DNA from: Manihot esculenta
Taxonomy: Eukaryota; Streptophyta; Magnoliopsida; Malpighiales; Euphorbiaceae
Reading direction: 5' to 3'
Length of the DNA: 64,000 nt
NCBI RefSeq assembly: GCF_001659605.2
Contig: NC_035176.2
Coordinates: forward strand, 19,733,122-19,797,121
A program made the translations under genes and the position numbers. Shown in pieces: positions 1 to 14,600 of the stretch (position 1 is the first letter of the stretch; every line of letters begins with the position of its first letter). The notes below the pieces were generated by a model. It saw nothing but the letters and a program-made list of their open reading frames with translations. It was not told the DNA's origin and did no database searches.

Positions 1-235
1 TTTCTTTTGGCGAACAATATAAATATATTTAAAAATTTTAACTATAAGTCCTTTTAAAAGGTTGGTTAGAGGACAAAATCCAATCATCAATTAATCATAT
101 AAAGTACAAATAAACACAAGTAATACATTTACAATGAGCCAAAAATTTATCATCAAGTGTTGTGATATATAATTGAGAAATTACAAGTGGATAATTTACG
201 ACCCTCCTATTTCTACATCTTTGTTTCTCCATATT
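1..235 (-). other. NAP1 3' UTR / downstream region
   Basis: AT-rich sequence just after the NAP1 stop codon (236-238). It presumably carries the 3' UTR; I did not find a canonical AATAAA on the minus strand. Confidence 0.5.
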
Positions 236-3200
236 CTATTTATACAAGAGAGGGCCAGATCTTGACACCGCAAACCTCGGCAATGGACTGGGACCTGTGC
301 TGCCTGAAGTTGAGCCTTCCACCAATTTAGCCTTGCGGCTTGAACTGTAATCCAAAGGCCCAGACCGGCGAGCATTCCATTGTTTGTTTTCACTGCTGCG
401 AAGGTTTCCACTATCAGTTTCATAAGGGTGTTCCTGAATATGGGATGATGATACCTTAAAGAATCCTGAATCGTTAGTGCTGTACTGAGGTGTTGAATCT
501 CCACGAGGCTGCTTCACCGAAGGAGATGCGTGTGGCAGCGATACCGCAGGAGAATGGCGAGGCGATACAGTTAGCAATGCTAGTGGGATGGACGGAGAAT
601 TTGAGTAGTACTGGCTGTAAATTGAACGCATAATTGCATAAGGAACATGAGCTTCAAGGGAACTTCTCGGAAGGTATGGGGACATCTCACAGAGTTGGTC
701 CAAGAAAATGAGCTTTGCTACGAGATGAGATCTGTGGGAAACAGTGCCAGATTAATCAGTTGGTTTATGTTCACAACAAGAAACTATTGACAACAGAGCA
801 GAATCAAAGGTAAATGGAAAAAGTGAACAGGAAAAGTTAACTACCATCATTCTACTCGTCTAAATGAATACTATCATGTTATTGACAGCTGAGCAAATTA
901 ACACCACATTCTACGTGCAACAATGAATTGAACACAGATTTTTCTTTTATAATTCCATGAAAAATATATAACTCTTAACTGCCTTAGTTTTTGAGAATTG
1001 AAATAAATGTGTCCCAAAATACTGAAATAAAGATGGTGTTTTTTTTGTTTGGTCGAATAGTTCAATAATGATTTCTTCTGCTACTGTTATACATTAACAA
1101 GAACATTATCTACAATAGATTTTTATAAAGCCCATCTCAGGGATTTTATGGTAAACGCAATGGTAAAAACATAATGACATAAAATACACAATACTGACAC
1201 AAGACACAAGACACAATATAGTGTTCTACAGAATGAGACAGATGAAACTGATAAATGGATAATCAGGGAACATAAGAACCAGAATTGAAGTTCACATATT
1301 CTAAATGCATCTAGATCAATTCAATATGGTGGTGATGACTTTTAACATATTGGTAAAAGTTAGCACTGGTGATGATTTTAACATATTGGCAAAAGTTAGC
1401 ACACTTTTTCCTGGAATGTAAAGAATTATCCATGCAGTTGGTTGAAACCTGGAAGATGCAAGTTTTCGGGCTAAGGGGTAAGTAGAGAAGAGACTAAAAT
1501 TAGCATGAGGTCAACTCACAATAAGAGAAAAGAGCACGTATGCTTCCTGTATATATTACACAAATGAACTAGTGTGTATGCATCAATCTTTACCTATTAG
1601 CTTCACTCCAAGAATCTAGCACAATTCCAGCAGCAAATCTGACAAAAAGCTGCATTGCAGATTTGATACTTGCTTCTGCTGACAATCGGCTATGTATTTC
1701 AGGATCTAAAGCCTCACCAACATGGCCATTGGAGAAAGACAGCCTCTGGTGATGTTCACGTTCCATTCTCACAAACTCGCTTCCTGCAATCACAGCACTC
1801 ATGCACCTGCAATTTGATTTGCAAGGCGTAGATATTAGTGATGAATATTTGAAAACCATTTGTCCATAAAGGGTAAATGGACGAACCCTATCAACACTAT
1901 GATACGTCAATGATTCAAAAGGTGAAGCAAGGAGAAGGCAACAGGCATGACATAATCAACACTCAAACCAATAAGACCAGAGACCAAGTTAATGTTTGTC
2001 GAGAAACATATGCCTCTCCCACGGCATAGATCATAGAAGTAAATTTTGCATGCAGAGGTTCATGCAGTTTTCCAGTTCAAAGAAAAGATATATATATATA
2101 TATATATAATGAACCAATCCACCAAAAAGCTGTACACAAATGATAGTTAAGGACCTCTGAACTGAATGATGAGGACGTATACATGTATTTTCCATAATGT
2201 TCAAGGAAGTATTTAACACATCTTATCAGGATTCAGGAATAATATCCTGTTAACCAAATTGAATAGGTGGAAAAACAAAATCAACCTTGCCAAGCAATGC
2301 ATATTGTTGTTAAAGGCCCCTGTGTCAACATTGAAGCCAGTGGTGTTCCAGATGCTCGATGTCATGAAGGTTGCAAATAAATAAGGCAACAAGGTCCAGG
2401 AACCATCATTAGCACCCCCAACTTCTTCCAGAATTGATCTTACCCACTCAGAATCATGATCCAGAACAACACCAACACTGCTTCCCACCCCCCTTATCCT
2501 CTTTATTTCTTTCCTTTCAGGCATTTCTCCAGGTATATGCTTAACTACCCCAGCAAGTAGTGAATATATCAAAGGTGCACCTTCTTCAAGCACAACTCCA
2601 GCAGCTTCCGCAAGAAGCTGATCAAAAGCAAGCGCTTGCCCTGCCTCAATACAAAATCCAATTACTGTATCCAAGTCTACAATCTGCTTCAACGATGCCT
2701 CTCTTTCTATTCGATCACCAGAATGCATGCTTCCAGCAATTACCTCTAACACTTCTCGGTTTGAACGCAGTGATGTGTCAATGCAATTTAAAAGTGCAGC
2801 AGTGTGCTCTTTCATCATTTTGTCTAGCCTGTCAACTCCATAGCCACCAAAAATACGGACAAAGGCCTGCAATTCTCTGAGATCAGTGACTGACTCAGCA
2901 AAATATCCACCAACGGGCCTTGTGCTTTTGAAGCATCTGTGCGTCGGCGTAAACAAGATTCCAGCCCCTGATATATCTTTAACAATGTTTTCCATGTACC
3001 AGTTGCATACAACTTCAGTGGCTGCTCCAGGAAGCTGCTCAGTCGGGTTTTCAAACAAATGCAAAGAAGAAACAGGTCCTGAGAAAGCCTCTGTGAGTAG
3101 AACTTCTCGAATACCATGGGTTAGGTCCATGCTTATGTGCTGCTCTGCCAAATGCACTATGCTCATGTGCCTGCGAATTAATGACTCTAGCACAGATGGC

Positions 3201-5260
3201 CGTTGAAGATCATTTTCAGTTTTTAGTACTGCAAGCACTCTTCTCCTGAAGTTTCCTAGGATGCACTCCCTCATGTACTACACATAAAGCTGAAGATTTA
3301 TAACCCAAGAAATAGATGCTATGCATTTTACAAATTAAAATGATAATAAAGTACATCTCTGGTGCAATAACAGCTCAGAGAAGTCAGCATTCCGAGAAAA
3401 CAGGGAAAAAGAAACAAGTTCCCCAAATAAAATTTGATATTCATTATCTGGTGCAGTGGAGCAGTAGATTGAAACCTCACCAAAATGAGATTCTACCTAT
3501 ACAAATTCTTTCACCTATAAGTTCATGATTTTACTTTACCTACCTTATTTGTTCTACCATTTCTATTTCTTAGTACCATGGTTATAATATCAAGAATATA
3601 GTTGCATCTACACATTATTATGATTAGGCCACTGACACTGTACATTTTTTATTTTTGGATCAACAATTAGTCAAATCAAACATAAAAAAAACAATGAGTG
3701 AAGGGAAAGAACCAAGACAATACGAGGAAGAGCAAATCATTTGGTTCAATACGAGGAAGAGCAAATCAACTAAAAAGCTAACTTGATGCTTTTAAAGTTA
3801 ATTCTTGCTTTTCTTTTCCTAATTCTCTAAATGTTACTTTTAGTTCACACTTATTTACAGCAAAGGGAGCTGGTACCATCACGAACTATATTCCGACATT
3901 TATCCTTTTACATTTTCTAATTAATTTTAATTAAATTTAACTGGGTTGGAAGGATGAGAGGAGGAGGGGAGGGCCGGGGGGAAAGAAAGAAAAGGAAATG
4001 GCATGTCTCACCTCCCTCAAAACAAAAACATGATTTAGAACACATATCGGTTCCATGTCATTCAAAACTGAACATAAGTTTGTCAACCTTTGCATTGCAG
4101 CTTCTAACCTGAAATAAACATAAAGGTCAAGAACTAAATGCAATCTTGCAGATTCAAAAGACAATATTATAGACTGCCTTACATTTTTATAGAACTATTA
4201 TTTTCAGGATAACTCTCATGACCAGGCAGTGGAAACCCAACAGCTCCTTTAGGAGATTTTGCTGAGGGAATTGAAACTCTAGATACATTATTCAAATAAA
4301 AAGCTGCCTGCTCCGGAAGAAGCTGAAATTCTCAAAATAAATAAATAAGTCAATAAATAAATACAATCTGAATAAAAAATTCCTTATTTGTTATCGCAAT
4401 AACTAAAGGTGACAACCTGTGTCTCTAAGGCACCAAACCCTCCTTCAGAATCAAGAATATTGATCAAGCCTTCCAATCCTCCCATGATAGATTCAATAAG
4501 AGATTCCACATAGAGGACTGCATCTCGCCCAATTTTGGTAACCTGATTACAGTAAATGTTCAGTAAAGCTCACAAAGGTTTGAAGATCTTTTGTTTTTCA
4601 TTCTAATGATAGAGGACACTTTTGTGTGTGAGTTGAAGGAAAAAGAGGGAGGCAGAAAGGTTAATGAAGTATATGGAGATGCATTTGATACATGCGCTAC
4701 CCGCTACATAATTCAATAATGAAGATCATACAACCAATAACTTGAACAAAGGAAAAGTCATTCTTCCAAATGTTCATTTCACTATTTTTCACAAGTGAAC
4801 AATTAATTTTACAAAGAAATCAGAATTCCAATAATATTATGAGGAATCAATTTCCTCAAATCATAATAAATGGAAGTTTTGACCTGAACAATGATGGAAA
4901 CTGGAAATGTCTGCACATTCATTTTCAAGTAGATTATAAACAATAAATTGCATCTTATGAATTTCCTATTTCTGAAAGAATTACATATATATAGGTAAAA
5001 AAAAAGTTAAAAAAGCGTACTTGGTGATTTAGGCTAATTACACTGGTGGTTTGGCACTTAACTTTACATGCCGTTACAATTTTAGCCACAAATACTTCAT
5101 TCAGTTACAATGGAATCTAAATAACTTGGAATCCAATGAAAGACCCACCAGAAAGCTGACATAAATGCAGGATTTGGGAAAAAGGCTAGATGAAATTTGA
5201 GAGAGAAGAATCCAGAAATTGGATTTGTGCTTAGACACTCAGACACGCACACCACAGTGA

Positions 5261-5304
<44 letters not shown>

Positions 5305-8300
5305 CATACTAGCTTTTCAACAATTACCAGATTCTGGTGACAATGAAATTATTTCAATTGAGACTAAATTAAAATTTGAGTGAAAAAATTTATGCAAATA
5401 GAATATTTGAGACCACATTGGAAATTGAGTGCAAAATCAGTGATCATAGTTGTACTTTACTCCATTGTCTTTCTACTGCCTAGTGGAAAACCATGAATTT
5501 AGTCTTTGCTAAGCAATCCCCATGGAGGAACTGATGAGATTTTCCTTAATTGATGTGATATAATTATGAGAAAACACGTGATTGATTGGAAAAATCCTGG
5601 ATTAATCAATGCTTGCGTTAAGGAGAAATTCATGGGATGCCATATATATCTTGTATCTTCTACTACAAATATGGACACATGCTAATAGACAATTGAATAA
5701 AATGCAACCCTCTGAGGCTTTGTGTCCGTGGATGTAGGCTCTAAGTCGCTGAACCCCATAAATCCTTATCTTATTTTTTCTACTTCCTTTTCTACTATTC
5801 TAAATTTCAACAGAAAAAAGGTAAAGAAAAAACCGAAATAAAAATGAACCAGTGATGGATCACCTCTTCAGGAACAATTGCAGAAGCACATTCAGGAAAA
5901 CTACTAGCAACGCCAAGCCATGCACAGCAATGCTGGGGACGTCCTTCTGGTCCAAACATGGTGTTTCTGAAGACCTATGACAATCATGTGCACTCATGAT
6001 TACATGAGCTGTTTTCGAGATGAAATGGAAAGACATAGCAGTAAGACTGTAAAATGAAAGGAAACAAGATAACAGTAGAAATAACAAAAAATGTAACAGT
6101 AGAAATAACAAAAAATGTTAAGGCATGTAAGTCCCAAATTCTATCACAAGGTGTAGAGGGAAGAGAGGTTACTCAACCCCAATGAAGATGATTAGAAACC
6201 AATCTTGGAGACCTAAAAGTGTAAAATAAATACAGAAGCTAAGAACTCACTGCTGTGAGGTGCTGGTGGTAAAAATACAGTTTCCTCAGACTTCCATGCT
6301 TCGATAATTGAGACTCCAATTCATCAACACATCTACATTGAAAAAAAAAATCATATGCATTATTGCTGGATATTTCGACAATATTCGACACAAACAACAT
6401 TGGATAGAGAAGGGAATAACCACATTAGACCAAACCGAAGCAAAGAGACACTAAACTGAATGGCTGTTTTAGATATATGAGAACCCATACAGAAGGGTTT
6501 TCTTGAAAACCTTCAATACCCATTTTCTAAGATGAGGTTTACATCTGATTATGGATTCAATCTAGTGCCAAAGTCATTTCCACAATTTTCCAGAAATAAG
6601 CTCCCGAACAAAATTTCCCATGTGCAAACTCAACAAAACCTCAAAAAAAACAAACCAAGAAGAATAAGACCACACATGGACAGACCAAACATATTGGGGA
6701 AAAAAACCATAGAATTGCGCAGCATAATATGGTAGGATCTCCAACCATATTATTTAACCCAACAATCTAAACTTGCAAAGGTCATTATTGGAAAAGATAT
6801 ATGTACAAAAAAAAGTGGAATTGGAAGGCACAGCACAACAAACTACAAACGCCCAAAGATGTACGTCTATGAGTCCTAGAGTTTTTTTATTACTGGGACT
6901 GACACTGTAGATATTTCATCTCTCAAATCCTTCCTTCACCCTTGATTTCAAGCAAAAGATGTAGGATTGCTAAAATATTTCTTGGGTATTGAGATTACAA
7001 GTGTATCTTTATGTCTATAAAAAAATATATCCTTGACTTGTTGGTGGAGAAAAAATTGGGCACTAACTAATAAAGTTTACCAATTGCCCTAATTTGTAAC
7101 TTATAAAATAGGATGGCGAATTTGGAGATCCTAAGAAGCAAAAGAGACTGGCCAGAAAATTATATTATCCTACAGTGACTCATCCTGATACCACATACTG
7201 TACTAGTGTCATAAGCTGATTCATGTCTTCTTAACAGTTAATCACTGAGAAATTTTAGAATGAGTCATATGTTATTTGAAGGGAGCTTCAAACTTGGGCT
7301 ATTTTATGGAAATCTTGAAAACAGTAATATGGAATTTTTTTCAGATGCAAATTGCCTAAGATCCAAGATGGATCAGAGATCCACTATGGAATATTGTGTC
7401 TTTGATGAAAGGAAATTAGTTCCTTGGAGAAGAAAAAGCATAATATAATAATCCCATCCAGTGCAAAATCATAATACAAAACTATGGAACAAACTATCGT
7501 ATCTTTGTTGGAGAGAAATAGGTTAATGGAAAAGGAAAAAGCATAATATATTATTATGGTCTAGTGCAAAATCATATTACAAAACTACCCCATGATCTAT
7601 GTGTGAGATAATATGGATATATCAGCTATTAAGTGAAGCACATCTTAAGACCTCACTACTAGCTAAGTTGTAGTGTGATAATCAAGTTCTTTTCCTATTG
7701 CTTCTAATCCAAAATTTCAAATTGGACCAAACATACTGAAATTAATAGTCACTCCGCTCGTGAAAAGATTTAGAAGAAAATTATCTTGATAAAACATGTC
7801 AAAACTAGGGAGCAATTAGAAGATATCTACACAAAAGCTTTGAATAAATTGACTATGCAACAAATATAGCACGATTAACATCTAGGTTCCAACTTGAATG
7901 GGAGTGTTAAGGAAATTATACTTGTGTGTATATTCCTAATTAGCTAATTAAGTATCCCTTTTAGAGTTGCAATAAATTTATGGATTTTGTATTCCTAATT
8001 AGTGAGGATAATAACTTTTATGAATTATTCTTAAAATAAGATATGGCAAATTATTCACCACAGGTATTGAGGTGGCCCGTGTGTGTATTGATTTTACTAT
8101 TAAAAAAAATATACTTTTAACTAATTTAATAAGTTAAAAAGCATATTGAAAAGGGAGGGAAAAAGCATACTGTTTGCAACATAGGTACCATGTAGTATAA
8201 GAAAAATAGAAAGATTATCCTTACCATCCATCTAACAAAAAGAAACAAATATTAAAAAGCAACAAACAAAAAATTAGTTATACACCTCAACAAAAAAATT

Positions 8301-8569
8301 AAAAAGAAAGCAATCAATACCCCCATCTAACAAAAAAAAAAGCATTCAATAGAAAAAACAAAAGTAAAAAGAAACAAAACAAGTAAATAAATAAATATTG
8401 CTCATCAAGTCCACGTAAAAAGAGGAGAAGAGATGAGAAGATAAGGAGGAGGATTGAAGAAAAGAATTAGAGAAATAACAAAAATATAAAAATAAAAATA
8501 ACAACAGTGTGCATCTGATGTGCCAGGTCCACCACAGAGAGAAGATAAGAAAGTAAGAAGAAGAGAGAA

Positions 8570-8605
<36 letters not shown>

Positions 8606-11600
8606 AGAGGCATACCTATTAAGAAAGAGAAAGAGGAGAGTTCTTAACTGTAGCTACCTTTTTAATTGGATCAAGATGATAGGATTTTCTATTTTTTATT
8701 CAAAACAAATAAAAAAAAAAATCACCAGCTATTTCAATAAGGCGTAGCCTTGTCTGCCCATCACCCGGTGCCTTGCTAGTCCAAGGCATTGCCTCGTGCA
8801 AACTAGGTGCACCTAAGGTCCTAAGCTAGGAGAGGCGAGGGTGCCACATCGCTTCACTTTGCGGCTCGTCCAATGCCTTTCACAACACCAACTCTGTTAG
8901 TTTTGTACTTGTACGTTAGTTGATCTCTTCTCCAACAATTAATAATTGGGTCGCCTTCAAGCAAAGCTTGTGCTACTTGAAAAGAGCTCTAGGACGAGGT
9001 TTGTTGTATTCAAATTATGAATATTCTAATATTGAATGTTTTTCAGATGTAGATAGGGAAACATCCAATGTTGATAAAAAAATATATCATCATGTCTTTG
9101 TTGAAAGAAATCCAATTTCATGGAGAAGTAAGAAGTAGGATGTAGTGTTTTAATCTACTACAAAGTCTTAACACAGAGCTATGGCACAATCTTTGTGTGA
9201 CATAGTACAGATATCCCATTTATCGAGTTCAAGTGGTCTCAAGTCTTCATCAGTAGCAAAACTGTAGTATGATAATACTCTTCATGTTGCCTCTAATCCT
9301 ATGTTTCATGAAATAGAATAAGCGTATTAAAATTGATTGCCATTTTGTTTGAGAAAAAATTCAACAAAGTTAAAGTATGCTAAAATTGAGAGTAAGAGAT
9401 ATCTTCAAAAAGTTTTGAATGGAGCTGAGTTGATTATATTTGTAACTAGGGGTGAGCAGTATTCGGTTCAAACCGAAAAAACCGACCGAACCGAACCGAT
9501 TTAAAAATTTGGTTCGGTTTTTTATATATTTCGATTCGGTTCGATTTTTAATTTTAAAAATTTCGGTGATTTCGGTTTGGTTCGGTTTTGATCAGAAAAA
9601 AACCGAAAAAACCGAACCGAACCGATTAGTAATAATAATATGTTTTTTCAATAATATAGAGAAATTAAATCATATTAAAATTAAAATATTTTAATTAAAT
9701 TTTAAAATACTAAAAATAAAGTGTAAAAAATAAAAAAATTATTAAAAATCGAAACCGATCAAACCGAACCGAATCGAACCGAATCAGACCGGTTCGGTTC
9801 GATTCGGTTTCTGACCAAAATCGGTTCGGTTCGGTTTTTATAAACACTAAAATTTCGGTTTTCGGTTTATTCGGTTCGGTTCAAAACCGAACCGACCGAA
9901 TGCTCACCCCTATTTGTATCGTATGATTAACATCCAAGTTCCAGATTGTAGGAGAGTTATAAAAATAGGAAGTTAGTCCTTCAACATTCCTATATTGATT
10001 AGAATATTGTAATCATAAGAATCTACATATTTGTAGGGTTTACTATTCTCTTTCTATTAAGTACTTTGGGCTGTATATATATGTAAATTATAATATAATA
10101 TAGAAAAAATTACTACTTAGTCCTTATAGTATGCGGAAACTCACTAGTCGGTCCTTCAATTTTGAAAAATGCATTAGAACATTCTTAATGTTTTAAAAAG
10201 TCTATTAGTTAGTCTCTTCGTTAATTTTAGCCGTTAAGTATTGTAAAAAAGTCTAAGATGCCCCAGATATGGATGGTTTAATTCGTATATTTTTTAAAAA
10301 CATACGGGACCAACTAATTAATTTTTCAAAATCATAAAAACTAAATAGTAAAATATTTAACGGTTAAAATGAACGAAGAGACTAAATAATATACTTTTTA
10401 AAACGTCAATGTATTTTTCAAAACTGAGGAACCAATTAATGAGTTTCCCTATACCATAGAGACTAAGTAATAATTTTTCCTAAAAAAAATTCTCTCAAAT
10501 TATATTATATTATGAATAAAAAAAATCTCCCAAACATACACAAATCATCATGCAATGTATAATACTGTTATAGGTTATAGGAAGTAAATATTGATAGATG
10601 TGTTAATTGCTTAATCTTAAAGATTGCATGATCATAGACTTGATTTCCTTTTCTTTGTAGATACGGTCTCTTATGTATAAATATATTGTAATCTCTATTA
10701 TAATAAACAACAAATATTATCTTTGCACATGGTATCAGAGCCGCCTATAGAGATTTAAATTTTTTTGGAGACTTGGGACTTCTGTTCTTTTGAGTTATCC
10801 ATATAGGGTAACATTTGCCTCTCACAGCCCATCTAGAAAGGACGCCGGAGCACCAGCAAAGCTGCCCTGAAGAGCCGACGGGTGTCCGGCCGGCGAGTGA
10901 GCTTCACACGCCGCAACAAGGTTCTGACACAGTCCCACTCGCCGGCGCATGGAGGTGCGTCGCTTGTCCGTCGCTGCTCCAGTCACCCTCGCCGGAGTCG
11001 CCTCGCAGCCCTTGTCAGATATGTGGTTCATTTGCTGTTTGGGTGTTGGGTGGAGGCATTTTTGGTACTGTTCAAATTCAGATACTGTTCACATCGGGTA
11101 CTGTTCACGTCCTATTTGATTCTGTGTTTCTTTTATTGCTATTGCTTTGGGTTGGTGGTTCTCATGGCTGAAGTTAAAAACACGTAGCTGAGGTGATTCC
11201 TGTGATGACTAAAATCACATAACACAAATTAAATTGGATTGGAGCAAAATTATCCATATTTATTTACGAAGTATCGGAATGGATGATCATCTTACTGTGG
11301 ATCCTCCAATTAATGAAACTAGGAGAGATTGGATGCGGAATGATACTTGATTATTTTTACAGATCCAAAATTCTATTCATAGTGAGGTAATCAACCTTAT
11401 ACTGTGAATTTGTTAAAGAATTAATAGATTATTTGGAGTTTTTATATTCTGGCAAAGGGAACATTTCTCGTATTTATGATGTGTGTAAGGAGTTTTATCG
11501 AGCTGAGAAAAATGATAGAACTCTAACCTCCTATTTTATGGATTTTAAAAGAATGTATCAAGAACTTAATGTCTCGATGCCTTTTAGTACAGATGTGAAA

Positions 11601-14600
11601 ACTTAACAAATTCAACAAGAGCAAATGGTTGTTATGAGTTTCCTTGCAGGTCTCCCTCAGAGTTTGAGACAACTAAATCTCATATTCTTTCTAACTCTGA
11701 AATATTATCGTTCCATGATGTTTTTACTAGGGTGTTGCGTACAGAATCTCCAATTCCTTCACACACCACTTGTGGGAGGTAACCTAGTCTTATAGAAAAG
11801 TAAGAAGTAAAATGTAGTCTCTAGTGCTGAATCTGAATATCGAGCTATGGCACAAGCCCTATATGAAGTCTTGTGGGTACGTCAACTGTTGGAAGAGGTT
11901 GGGCTCACAAATTCAGTACCTGCTAAGTTGTGGTGAGATAATCAAGCCTCCAATCCAGTATTTCATGAGAGGACTAAATACATCGAGATTGACTGACATA
12001 TTGTTCGTGAGAAGGTCTAAGAAAAGATAATCTCAACAAGACATATCCGAATCGGAGAACAACCAGGAGATATCTTCACTAAAGCTCTAAATGAGACTCG
12101 AGTTGATTATATATGTAACAAGTTGAGCATGATTAACATCTATGCTCCAATTTGAGGGGAGTGTTATAGGAAGTAAATATGTTAATATAGAAAGTAAATA
12201 TTGATAGATGTGTTAGTTACTTAATTTTAGGGATTGCATGAATATAGGTTTGATTTCCTTTCCTTTCTAAATACAGCCTCTCATGTATAAATATGTTGTA
12301 ATCTCTATTATAATAGACAACAAATATTATCTTTCTACACAATGTATAATACAAATTTGCATTTTTTTTTGGGTTCCTAAAGCCCCAAGCCTAGCATATC
12401 TTCTAAGCTTTAGATGTGCCCAAATGAATGGCCTCAATAAGGCTAAGAAGTGCAACAACCTTGGTGGTCTTGAACACACTTCTAACAACCACCCAGTAGT
12501 ACAATTATGTTTTTACCCAAAGATATTTCAATAATTAAGGTTTTTGGATTGTAACGGATTGGGGAATAATGATAGTCATGTCAAATCAAAGTCTGATAAT
12601 ACCTGGACCAGTTGTAGGCAGCATTTCCTTCTGATAGTAAGCCTTCCTTTCCAGTGGAGACAGTAGCTTTCTCCAAATGTCTTATGTTTATAGAAGACCT
12701 AGCGGATGTGACAATCATCAATATTGACAACCAATCCTTGCGGAATTCCTGCTTGACACCGACAAGTGATGATGCAATGAGCAACATACTCATAAAGATG
12801 CCAACATTTAAATGAATGAAAACGATGCCAACAAAAAAGAGTATTCCAGGAAGCACAAGTCCAACGACAACATTCAGAAAACTGTCCATGACACAACAAT
12901 AATCAAATATAGATAAATAAATACTAGAGGTACCTTTCACTAGCATGCGAAGGGAAGAAATAACAAAACATATCTGAGCTCAGAAAATTAAGTGTAGGTT
13001 TTGACTAACTCTGGATTCCAGAACCTTGAACTCAGAAAATTTAAGATTTTTGACAACTTAATTAAGAACAGATAGGATTTTATCTTTAACATTAGCTAAA
13101 AGTTGAGTGGATAGGGGAAAAAAGGCAAAAAAGATAACAAAACCTAGCATCACACTGGGGTTGGAATCACTTATTAGGAATACATTGGTGTCACACTCAC
13201 ACCTGATAAAAGGATGCATCACTTCCAAATTAGAATCGGCCATTAAGGTGGAATGTTCTTTCATTTCATCCGAAAATATAATGTCGTAGACCTACACTGA
13301 CTCCTAAGGTAGAGGAGCTAGATCCACAAGAGAAGGTTTCCTCCAAGTTGTGAATGCAAGAAGTCCACTTACAGACCACCGCCTGTTAAGTGAGACCACC
13401 GATTTAGTGGCCTGTTAAGGATCTCTACCTTGGCAACACAGACATAGTAATAGTGTTCAAAATGGAGTTTCTTTAAGCTGTCACGTGAACCCAGCAATAC
13501 TTGCAACCTAGAATGAAATAGATTCTTCTTTCTTTACAAAGTTTATCTTTCAAACAACACCCACTGTTGTGTCTTCTCAACCATGTCAACTAATAATTTG
13601 TCTTTAATAAGAGAGAAATTCTCATGTAATACAGTAGTAACATGAGTTTAACTATGGTTGTGGTGGACACGATAATGGTCAAAATGGCATGGAATATAAC
13701 TGGGGCTGTCACAGCCACAATGCAACTGCAATGGACAATTACTACCCAAATTTTTTGAAATTTTGCAAAAAGCAGTAAACTAAACAGAATTGAATGAACT
13801 AAAATTAAATTACCCACCAAAGATAAAGCAAATTTACACGTTTTAAAGACAAATTATAAATATAAAAATATAATAATATCACTCTTTCAAGGAAATTAGG
13901 AAGAATATTCCGTTCTATGAAATTTTCCCTTGATACTTGGTAAATTCGGAATTGCTTTCAATCAGGTTGAAGTTGAAGATAACCAAACAAAAGAATAAAT
14001 AAAAATAAAAAATAAAAAGAACAGCTGAAGTGTTTTAATGGGTTGGAGTTGGAGCGTCAGCAGCTTCTCCCACTGCCAGATAAAACATTTCCTCTTATAG
14101 AATAATGGCCATTAGACAAAGGGTAACAGTTTTTACCATTATAAATCAGTGGTAATGTTATGCACAAGGTTTTGTTTGTATGTAAGCTGTTACCGTTACA
14201 TATTGGGGGCAACGTTATACAAATTAGGGCTGTGCATGCTCCCTAGGGATCCAACACCGAAGAACCATACCCAATTGTACTAGAACAGAAAAAGAACAGC
14301 TACTGTAAGAACTGAACCATACCAAACTAAACTTACATCTACTATTTTGGATCAATTCCAATTCTTTATCAGAAATGAACTACAACCATCCCTAAACCAT
14401 AGCGAATCAGAACTAAATCGAAGAACCAATTTTATATATTTGTTTTTAGATGTATTTATAATTTTAATAAAATTATAGGCCAAAAATATACTTACACCCT
14501 ATACTAGTTAGTATTAACTCATTGAACACTGAAACTAAAATCGTAACCTATTCGACATTTGAACTTGTAAAATTTATGAGGCATAATATATATTTACATC

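Larger units (their letters stand above)
10566..12341 (+). mobile_element. Internally deleted Ty1/copia element with both LTRs
   Basis: Short LTRs (5' at 10,566-10,729, 3' at 12,162-12,341) begin TGTTATAGG and end CACA. A methionine-tRNA primer binding site (TGGTATCAGAGCC) starts at 10,730 and a purine tract (GAGGGGAG) precedes the 3' LTR. The interior is only 1.43 kb: a GC-rich leader (10,815-11,190), a decayed gag (ISRIYDVCKEFYRAEKN, SFLAGLPQSL near 11,470-11,670), then a jump to RNase H C-terminal remains. Most of pol is missing, so the element is non-autonomous. Both LTRs are flanked by the same 11 bp, ATGTATAATAC (10,555-10,565 and 12,342-12,352). Confidence 0.8.

Noticed and set aside
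2560..3206. Plus-strand frames opposite the large NAP1 exon
   Set aside because: Antisense of conserved NAP1 coding sequence.
10815..11187. GC-rich frames of about 100-118 codons as captured host exons
   Set aside because: Position right after the primer site fits an untranslated copia leader; both overlapping frames look non-protein-like.
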